From NCBI RefSeq assembly GCF_964199755.1, contig NC_133904.1:1860001-1924000 (forward strand): 64,000 nt of DNA, read 5' to 3'. This document shows positions 54,001 to 64,000 of the stretch, piece by piece. The stretch's first letter is position 1; the number at the start of each line of letters is the position of its first letter. A program made the translations under genes and the position numbers. Below the pieces are notes generated by a model, which searched no databases, was not told the DNA's origin, and worked only from the letters and a program-made list of their open reading frames with translations. This DNA comes from Larus michahellis. Lineage: Eukaryota; Chordata; Aves; Charadriiformes; Laridae.

Positions 54001-55647
54001 ACGGCCAGGGAGGAGGACCTCAGCTGCATGTCTGGGGCTTGCCTGGGAGGAAGGGGGATATACAGCAAACAAACCCAAAAGGATCCTCTAGAAGGGACAT
54101 AAAATACATTTTTTCTTTGTGGTTTTCTCTAATCCTCTCCCATATGTTTTGGCACAATCTTTTTATATGCGTATCTATTATTTCTAGATCCACTTATCCT
54201 ACAAACGATGCATGAAAATTTCAATAAAACACATTAAACAGAGTTAATTTAGCAGCTTTACTATTAAATACTAAGCTTCCAAGCTGATCTATGACTATAC
54301 AAACTCCCCTATTCCTAAGGAATTCAGATTTCTTAGGAAGAGACATTGGAAACCTAGAATTTAAGAGTGTAGAAAAGCTAACAGATTTCTGTTAATTTGT
54401 CTGGTGTGTCTGCTGTGTTTAGGAACACCGAACAGATCCTGGCAAGTCAGGCACATCGTTTACTTTGGAAGTTCTGGAGTATGATTAAAACCATAAATAG
54501 GAAAATACATAGTTTTCTACAAGAAAATAATTCTGATGGCTCAAAACATGCAACCATGCCCTGCAAACAACTATTATTATTTAACAAAAGAAAGACAAAA
54601 ATAGATCTCTAATTGAAAACCGAGTAGATTAAAATAGAATTTATAAGCTAATAATGCTGGAATCTAGCCAGGACAACAGAGTTAACATGAACATTCTTTA
54701 AGAAGTTGCCAGGAATGTTTTGGGGGGTTTTGGTGTTTTTTCTTCACAAGTAAGAATTATTAAGTTTTATAACCTTTTCTTTAGCGCACTATGAATGGTA
54801 CAGAGCTTGGAGGATTAGTCAAGAGTGGTTTATAGGCCACGTCTCCTTTGCAATCTCAGAAAGGAGGTACAATGCATGAATGCCTCATGGACTTTTATAT
54901 TTTTTTAGATTTACATATAAAGAAGAAAGGCACAGTAATTAAAAAAATAACAACACTAATCAGAAGCATCGCTTTACCTTCCTGCTAAAAAGTATCCTGA
55001 ATAATTCAGAAATCTGAAAGGACAGGTTTTGAAAGTATAATAAAAAGCTTTTCAAGCAGACTTACTAATTAAATGAGTGTCAACAGGAACAGTTTCAGGC
55101 AAGCCATATAAAAATCCACTTCTCATCTTACCAGGATGTCACCTTTTTTGAGGGGGTGCTGAAGGCCGGGGGGGGCGGTGGAGGGGAGTATTTACTACTT
55201 ATTCATTCATTCAGCTTAAATCCAAGAAAGGCAATGAAAAAAATCCACATTTTCTTGTAAATACGCACATACACTTAGTAAGAACCAGCATAAGCTCAAC
55301 TCTGTTGCCTCTGCAGGTCCCCAACATTAGTACAACACACTCTAAAATGCCTGTAACATTGCAAAGACATTACAGAGCAGAGGTTCTTCTTCAAAGCTAT
55401 TCTTTTTACCAATTCACTATCACCACAGCTTCCTGAATTATTTCATGCTTACCTCATTCAAGTAATGATCCAAACAGCATATGGGATTGGTATGTATTAA
55501 GTGAGAGTGACCCAATTATGCCTTGATCGTTCTGTACTTTGTTAAGCACTTCACATGGGTAATGAGTTTTCAGAATTTGAGCAAAAACTACTTTAATACA
55601 TGACAGTATCATTCACAGGCACAAAACACTTAAAATTCTATATGAAT

Positions 55648-55727
55648 GTATATATACATATGTGTGTGTGTGTATATGGACAATGAATATATTAATTATA
55701 TAAGCAGTAATAATAATAATAATAATA
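55648..55727. repeat. GT/AT and TAA microsatellites
   Basis: A TATATACATATGTGTGTGTG block (55648-55678) followed by a (TAA)n run at about 55707-55727, in PIAS1 intron 2. Confidence 0.8.
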
Positions 55728-58700
55728 CATAAAAACATTTCCGACCAATTTTATTCTTTGTTTTGGAAAAACCCTATAGCGCTAAAGTGAAAAAGAAAAA
55801 AAAAAAGAACCCAGCTTGAGCGGCTGCATTTTCTACAGCTCTAAAAATATTCTGTTCCACCTCACCAGTACCCACAGCTAAAAATAGCCACACAATCTTT
55901 CTGCAGTAAAATACCTCTTGCTGCCTTGAGAAAAAGCCAGTCTCTAAATTCCCATTCAAGAACAGATACCTTAAAATCTTTAATGAAACTTATGTTATCA
56001 CATTGTTGAGGTGGTGATGCTTCCTAACGCAACTGCAGCTGACCATCATACTGCCAATATTCTAAGGTTATCTTTTCCATCTATCATCACCAAGTGCTGC
56101 TTATTAAATAGGGAAGAGAATATATTGTTTTCCAATACAGAAAGATACTTGGACTAAAATTAAACTTGCACTTTACACTGCAGTAATTACCTAAGTTCAG
56201 GCCATGAGAAAAGGTATCAGTGAATTGGCCCATTACCAATGATTTCCAATAATAGCATCTTTATTTCCGAAGGCAAAAATAGTTATGTTAAATAGGAGTA
56301 TCAGGACTATAGCAAATTTTTGCTACATGCTGTAAGATAAACAAGAGATGTCTAATTATTCATTAACCTAATATGGTACGTAATTTTGATCAGTTAAATT
56401 TGCCAACACATTAACCAGAAAAACCTAAACATTTTAGAATTTGTCAGCCCAACATACAAATAATTCTTGCTTATCTTCCCCAGATAGGTAAAATATCTCA
56501 TTTTGTTGCAGCATAGGCATTTTGCTTTTAAACAACAGAAGGCATTGTAACAATTTATGTCCAATCCTTTCAAATTTCAGTGCTGAAAATTTAATACACT
56601 GCCTCCAAGCTAGACGAAAATTACTGTATCTAGATTGAAGCACAGAAAATGTTTACCTTTTAAAAAGGTAAAATTCAGAGAGGCTCTGAGTTATGCTCAA
56701 TGGCAGCAGAAGCCAGCAAATCCGTACCGCAACACTACATACACATGGCTCCTCATAATGTAGTTTGTCCGAAACGTCTTGTATCAATCCTGAACAGGGT
56801 TCATTTATACAACTGCTTTTGGACATGATCTCAAATGCCTGTGTACAGCCCATTGCACTATCTGCATATAAGCAGAAAGCAAGCAGCTACATGGGAGAGA
56901 AATGATGAGAGGATACACCTTAATGGGGGATCTGCAACATCTCGGGATGTATCATTAGCCCTTTTAAAACCACCACAATTTATGAAGTTCCTGGGTAACG
57001 ACAGTGTTTATACATAAACACTTCCTTTCTATTAACCACAACCTCTTAGCACCAAGCTCCTGCCATCTTCTGGAATGAAGCAGCAGTACCTTTTCAACGA
57101 CTCCCCGCCATACCCTTAATTTCCTGCTACCCATTAAAGGCATTTGTGGTGTGCAGTATCAGGGTCTTTCCCAGCTAGACCCCTCCTCGGAGAGCCACCC
57201 TCTGCCCTGGAAGGAAGGAAAAGCTCTTGCTAATCGCTAGAGCCATGTCCCTGCGTGCCAGACATCCCAGAGCAGGACCAAGGGCCGTGAGGAAGCACAG
57301 CGCGGCCAGCATGGGCTCCACCAGCTCCGCCGCACCAAGCTCTCCTCTGGCATCCAGAGAAATCCCACGTTCCCCTTGCTGTTCCGTCACTCCCTCGCCG
57401 TAACATCTTGGCCACTTCATTTCAATCGCTTATCACAATGGATGTTGTGTAACCTTAACATTTCAAAACACTTCAAATCTACTTGAAGGGAAGCATTTTA
57501 GTAAATGCATACACATCATTCTTGCCTTGACAGCAGTGACCAGCTCTTAACCCACTTCCACGGGTGACAGCTGCACCACGCTCACAAATACACTGCACTA
57601 CTGGGAAGTGACAGTGCCACCTTCTTCAGCTTAAACCAGATGAAAAACTGAACTCCGGTTTTGGTCAGTCTGCTGCATTTGTCATTTAAGATCATTTTTA
57701 GATTTTGTTCGACTTAAGCTTTTAACAGTTAATACTCAGAAGGAATAGGCAGAGCTACACTGGGGGTGGGAAAGGCAGGGAGTAAAAAGACACAAAAGGA
57801 GCTTATTTGAAATAGTGCCTAAATTTATATATGAAAATAGCCTGGAAATACTCCAAGGGCTACAATTAATTCATAAGTATTACGCATTTTATAACTCTCT
57901 ACGATACGTTGTATAAACAGAATAGATCTGCTGGAAACTCTGTGCCATTTGACAGATATTTATATTTATTTTTTTTTTTAAATCAGTCATGTACTAGAGC
58001 ATTTCTGAGCAATGAGGATTTCTGAAGACCTACAGTAAGTATTAAGGGACAATTTCATGCCAGCCTTCAGTGCCAGAACTCTCTGCCCTCCCAACCTACC
58101 CCAGCTCTCCTCTCACCACTGCCCACCCTGGCTTACAGGTCTCCAGTACACATCTGTTCCACCATTTTACCAGAGGGAAGGAACGTCACTGGATCATCCA
58201 TACTCAAGTCACTTGATTTCTTTAGACACCTGAATATATGTCCCAGAACTCAACTGCTGCCATTCAGGCTTGGGCATTTTAGCTTCTATTTTAAGAGCAC
58301 CAACAGTTTAAACACTTGAAATGAGCAGTACCAAAAAGCGAGCACTGACACATCCCTACACCGGGTATCCTAGTGCATTTTCACTCTCACCGAGAAAGTA
58401 GCAAGTTTTAGAAGCCTAACAGGAAAGGCAAAAAATTAAGTTTAACGTTCACGATTAGATAAGAGAGTCCCTAGTAAACTCTCTACCAGGCTTAGCATAA
58501 CCCGTATCACCTTTTCCTAAAGGCCATCATAAAGAGAGATTAAAGAACCTCTAAAAAATTCTAAGTTATTTAAGACTTCCAAGTCCCAGCAGTACTTCCA
58601 ACAACTTTTAAGTGATCTCAACACTTGGTTGCAAAATGAAATCTTAAAAAATATATATTGCAATAGCATAGCTTCCTCTCTCATGATATGTGAGCATCAC

Positions 58701-58850
58701 TTCTAGGCCTCAAGCTCTCCAAACACTTAAAAGGGGTACCGGGATACCACCCCAAGCTTAGATTGGTTCACTGATTACTACTGGATTACTCACATGCTTT
58801 GAGACAACCACGTGGTTTGCCGCAATTTCTTCTACTAAAAGCTTTAATTT

Positions 58851-58915
58851 GAATCATAGAATATCCCGAGTTGGAAGGGACCCATGAGGATCACTGAGCC
58901 CAAATCCTTATCAAA
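58851..58915 (-). mobile_element. CR1 3'-end relic in PIAS1 intron 2
   Basis: GAATCATAGAATATCCCGAG then TTGGAAGGGACCCATGAGGA is the antisense CR1 3' tail, including the terminal ATTCTATGATTC-type repeat. It is inserted in the same direction as PIAS1 transcription. Confidence 0.75.
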
Positions 58916-61900
58916 TTATCAAGAAGATATCCTAATTTGAACTTGGGAAGCAAAGTTGCTTCCCTAGATCCATTCAAATCAGAGCAGCAGTGTCTGCAAA
59001 CATCCATACCCTGTAAGGTCCTGGAATTTGGGTGATCTCAGTTCTGTGTGTGAGGAGATTGAGCAATCAGCTGAAGTGAACAGGAATAAATTATATTCCT
59101 TTGTAGCACAAGAGCTACCCAGTGGGTTAAAGCTCTCACACTTCAAAAACTAGATTCTAGACTATGGAAAGATTCTCTATACATGAACTTGAGGCATACT
59201 GCATGCAAATACAAGTTGAAGCCAAAAAAAGAAACTTAAGTGCACTGTAATTCTAGTTGAGCTACAGCACACGAAGACGACAGGGCTAATATTTCAGCTT
59301 ATTCTTGCACGACTGAAAACTGTAGAGCCGGAAGTCAGAAAGCTCAAGCCCGAGTTGAGAATATAGTATTTTGTTGAACTTCCTCCCACAAAGTACATTT
59401 AAAAAAATAACAAACACTGACAGTAAAGCGTGACTTTCATACAAACCATAATACTGACTGGACAGAGCAACAGATCAGCTTGCTGATATATGAAAGGGAG
59501 GAATACTTGCCAAACAAAACTTCTATACTTTCCAACCTAGATTTCTAAGTGCACTGAATTGTTTAATTGTTTAATAGCTGTACTTTGAACTACAGTCACC
59601 CTAAAGATTTTAGTCAGATCAGTTGCAAGATCTGGCTTCAAGAACACAGCACATCCAAGTAACCACGATCAATCACAGTCAAAAAGAAAATTTCAAGGTA
59701 AATGCAAGTCAGAAGCTGGTTAATCAGCACATAATTCTTGAGGGCAGGCACCAAGGGTGAAATTCAGCTTATTGGAGAAACCCTCTTAGAGTCCACAGAT
59801 TAAGACATTCAACTAAGACCTAAGCAAACCAAGACAAGCCTCAGTAGAGCCACTGGAAGCTCCTTTCACCCGATGGAGCCAGTATCTGCAGTCTGGCAGG
59901 TGGCATACAATGCCTTCCGTAAGTGATACTCTGACTCCCCAGAAATCCTGATGTTTGTCTCCTCTTTCCAGGAGGGTGAGACCTGTAGGTAAAAGTCCTA
60001 ATTTCCACAGCTCAGATCTGTGTTTCAGTGTTGTGTTCCACATCGCTTAAACCTGCAGCGGTGCAATTAAATTGCAGGGTGATCATCCGTATGCTATTCG
60101 GACAGCTTTTAAAAGAATAGCATAGTCAACAGCCTCTTTAATCCTTTACATTGAAAAGGAAAGGTTAATTTCCCCTTAACAGGTAAGTGAAGACCCATAA
60201 CCTAGTTAAAACATTTTTTGGAACAACTAGACAGCTAAAGCAATTAGGAATGACATATGCTGTAATAAGAAGTATTTTTAAGATGTTGTTTAACTATCTA
60301 ATGTCTTTTCCATAATAATCTGGCAGAATTTTGGTACTCGTTACTCATCTCATAGTAAGCACATTTCACCACATAAAAGAGATCTTATCTGTGTGTTAGA
60401 AGTTACTTTTAGAAAATTGTCCCCATCCTTAAAAAAGCAACGAATTAGCAGTGTCTGTACACTGGGCTGAAAATAGGGGAAAATTAAGTGATAGCTGCAC
60501 TTCATTTGAGAAACTAGCAACCAAAATTCTTCTATTTAAAGGAGGTGCTATTCAAACAAACAACATAGAAGTCACAATAATAAGGCAACTTTCATACATC
60601 CCACCAGGGCCAAACTGGATAGCTTTTCCTCAAGAAAACCCAGTCCTATAATCACATCAAATCGTGGTTAACCATGGAGCAGAGTGCTCAGACTTCTCCC
60701 TAGCACTGCAAGAGCTCAGCGTACAGATTCATCCACCAACATACATGTTCAGAATACAGAGCATTCCTAGTTGGCTTGCACACAAAAACATCCAATATAG
60801 ACGCTTTCTCAATTTTGCAATGAGGACGACTAATGAAATATGGATCAAATTTGACAGCTCCGCTGAACATGGACAGATATCTCTTCGTCTCAGATAAACA
60901 AGCCCACTGACAGTCTTCTTGGGAGTAAAGAAAACACTGTCACCCCCCGACAGCACAGCCATGATTGTCAGTATTAGCCACACAGCTCAGAAAGAGCTAC
61001 GCAGGAGTCGTGTACTTGAAGCACTCGGGAGGAAGTGAGACTCCGCTATCTGAGCGGAGTAACAGCAGGAGAAGAGTCCCACCACCAGCAGGGCCTAGCT
61101 GCTATTTTCAGTTCTTCAAACAGCAGCAGGTTGAGGTAGCGCAGGCTGAGTTTACGGGTTCAACTAGCTCGGCAAGTCTGCTCTTCTGCAAGCACCCTAC
61201 TCATTGCTGCAAGTTGTATGGGCTGCTGTAAACCAGAGTTTAAAAATTAAAAAAAAAAAAAAAGCTAGCCAATAGCCACCTTCTAACCTTAGCTTGTCAT
61301 GCATGCTTCAGTCAGCCACGCTCAAGTAAAGATCCTCAATAGCTGTCGGCGAGAAGGGCATGGATGGATAAAACACTGCATTTCCCCCTCGCCGTGAATC
61401 CAGCCCAGTGAGCAGTCAGCATGCGGCTTTTAATCACAGTTCAGAGCTACATTTTAAGGAAGCAAGTGTAAGAAGGTAACATCCATTTCCTCCTTTTGTT
61501 CTTGACATTAAAAATAATAGTTAGCAAATTTAATTTCCTTATCTGTTATTCACATTAGCTTGTGTACTACCCACCTACGTGAAATATTTGGGTACAGAAT
61601 GCATGTTCAAGTGCCTTGCTGTGCAACTCCCTTCCCCGAGGCTTTGTCAAACTATTGTTTTTCAAATTAATAATCACATCTTGATGGGACAGAAGACTAC
61701 TATAGCAAACCTTCCAAGACATTTCACCTTGACTTGGGAAAGTCCAAGGAGAATCACATCCAAAGGTGTGCTTTGCCCAACTTTTACATAGTGACTGTCA
61801 GTTCAGAAGAATCTAAAGATCCTCAAATCAGTGGAGTCTGCACTCACTCACCCTCTCTCACACACACACACGCATTTTTTTCCTGTTCCAGTAGGTTCCA

Positions 61901-64000
61901 TTTTAAGCAGGGAGATAATTATGCAAAACCCCACATCCGGTCACCAGTTTGTCCTTGCAGTGGAGGGAAACAGAGTAACTTTGAAAGTTTCTTATCCCTA
62001 CCCCTGAGGAATCTGATGGGGAAAAAGCAAGCAGGAGGTGCTGAAACACTGGCAAAACGCCAAGAAGTTCTGAGCATTTGTAATATGCATCTGCCATTTG
62101 AAAACAAAGCCAGGCAACCTAGAAATTTGACATTTGAGGAAACCCACATTGTTTGCAGCAAGTGAGAAAGATGCCCAAACGATTGAGGGCAAATACTCAA
62201 CAAAACATTTAAGTCTGTTTTTTGTTACAGTATCAGTAACTGCATAAACGCAGAAAATTAATAAAAGTCTGCTGTATACTTGCATTTAAAACTCCTAAGC
62301 TGTACGCACAATTGCTCCAAGTTGTTTTGAAAGCATATAAAGCTGCATATCACTGGTTATTAGTCCAATACGCTTTTTCATTAACATATATATATTTATT
62401 ACTCTAAAATACCTTCATGACATTTAGAGCTAGCAATTTTACAATCCGGAGCAACATTACTTTCCACTACAAGAGGAAACAACCAACCATTTCTCATTTG
62501 CACAGATACCAAAGCGCTCTGTTCCCCCAAAAGCACAAGAAAAAAGGCTTTTTAATATTATTGCTTCAGACAAACAGAAAGACACCACCGGATGCACATG
62601 CAAAACAAAACCCCCAAACATACCCTTAAGTTAACTGAAAGGACAGAGATTGCTTAAAAAGGTATCTGGTTGGAATTTCATCCACTTCCATTTTCTTACC
62701 CTGACACTCAGTCCACAAACGAGGGAAAAAATAAGCTATTGTATATAAACTCCTCAAGCAATAAGACATGACAGAGCATGAATTATGATCTCTTCATTTG
62801 GAGCTGGTTTGTCAGACATGGAGCTGACAGCAAAGTGCTCTTACCACATCTAGGAATAAACACATACCATAATTCCTGCATTGGAATGTCTTATTGAAAT
62901 TATAGCATTATTTTTAAGTATTTATAATGTAAAAGTGATGAGACACATACTGAGTACCTAATTATCCTGTACCACCAGCGTTGCTTGGAATGCTTATTAA
63001 TCAATTAGGTTTTAGATTAAAGCTAAATAGATACGGTATACCTCTTAAAAGAATACCTGAACCAGAAGATGAGATTATCAAAAGCTATCTGTTTTTCCCT
63101 CAATGTGTCAGTTATAATAGTTTAAAAAAAAAATTCGCAAACAACTGCGCAACATACTTCCAAAGTCTGCAGACCACCATCACCACTCACATCATCAGGC
63201 CTTCTACAACCCTGTAGCTGTTAACGTAAAGTACCTGCTCATTTTTATTTACAAGGGATCTCTTTCGCAAAGGACGGGTTTTTTCCACTCACCCACCACC
63301 TCCCCGTATCCATTCTCTCAAAGCTCCTCCTCCCAGCAATTCTCACAGTGAATCTTCTCCAGGGTTTCAAGACAGTAGAAGGTTCCAACATGGAAGCAGC
63401 CCCTCCAGAAATCAACACGACTATTGTATTTAAGCAGTATTCAAGAGTATTAAAAGTTAACCATGCTGTAAAGTGCTACTTGGAGCCAGAGCCAGAAAAA
63501 TCACACATTGTTATACAATTCTCTGTGAGCATCAGATTATTCTCAGCAGCTACGCAAGTGATTTATACCTTAATACAAAAGAGAGTTTAAAGACAAGTAG
63601 CCACAACTGCAAAAGAACCTCAAAGCCTTCCTAAACTCAGGTGTTCCGGCTGTAAAGCACCACAGCAAATACCTAGCCTGGCATTCTTTCCCAGCACAGA
63701 TGAGAAGATTTTATGGGCTTGACGGATTCAGGGGTATTTCTCTTCTGTTTTTTTTTTAAATAATCAGACTCTATGGTTTATAAGAACTACTGAAAGCAGT
63801 TTTATTCTCCTTTTTCTAAGGTTTAGTTTGTTTCTTGTCAAACTCGCCCCTTAAACATAACGGATCTTTGAACCATATTTAGGGCTCAGCTAAAGTAACT
63901 AATGAGTGTTACGTAAGATGTCTCTCCATGTAGAACAATCTGTTCCAAAAGTTACCAAAAATAGCAATTCTCTAAACACTGGTGTGATGCAATATTTAAC

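Larger units (their letters stand above)
50272..64000 (-). other. PIAS1: PIAS1 intron 2 (partial)
   Basis: At least 13.7 kb, AT-rich. No minus-strand open frame in it matches the SAP-domain exon, so exon 2 must lie to the right. Contents are microsatellites, A/T homopolymers and one CR1 tail. No nested gene was recognised. Confidence 0.8.

Overview
This is vertebrate nuclear DNA, almost certainly from a bird. Spliced genes with GT/AG junctions, GC-rich CpG-island promoters, compact introns and few dispersed repeats point that way. The only recognisable interspersed repeats are pieces of CR1, the dominant sauropsid LINE. I cannot name the species. The gene order matches human 15q23 in mirror orientation (FEM1B, CLN6, CALML4, PIAS1); in chicken this block should lie on chromosome 10, which is inference from known synteny.

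Layout. (1) 1-3900: the 5' third of FEM1B on the minus strand, with the start of exon 2 (running off the left edge), intron 1, exon 1 and a CpG-island promoter carrying ETS sites. (2) 3930-7690: the space between the divergent FEM1B and CLN6 genes. It holds a pentameric TTGGG-type G-rich array, a 5'-truncated CR1 LINE, about 1.6 kb of unremarkable DNA, and a 1.1 kb decamer minisatellite organised into 54-bp higher-order units. That minisatellite runs almost up to the CLN6 start codon and is in its reading frame. (3) 7843-15676: complete CLN6 on the plus strand, 7 coding exons, 317 codons. (4) 15677-17931: CLN6-CALML4 spacer with several extra polyadenylation signals. (5) 17932-24520: complete CALML4 on the plus strand, 5 coding exons, 153 residues, ending at a duplicated polyadenylation signal. 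(6) 24521-27090: tail-to-tail spacer. (7) about 27090-64000: PIAS1 on the minus strand, with a long AT-rich 3' UTR, coding exons 3-14 of the usual 14, and at least 13.7 kb of the next intron running off the right edge.

The four genes are not one pathway. FEM1B is a CUL2 ubiquitin-ligase substrate receptor. CLN6 is an ER membrane protein needed for export of lysosomal enzymes. CALML4 is a calmodulin-like light chain of the brush-border myosin complex. PIAS1 is a SUMO E3 ligase. Exon coordinates were derived by hand from splice sites and reading-frame continuity, and all phases close.

I found no RNA genes, CRISPR arrays, viral fossils or novel multi-gene system. The most unusual material is the pair of strand-asymmetric G-rich tandem arrays in the FEM1B/CLN6 divergent region, especially the 54-bp periodic array that keeps an open frame into CLN6 exon 1.
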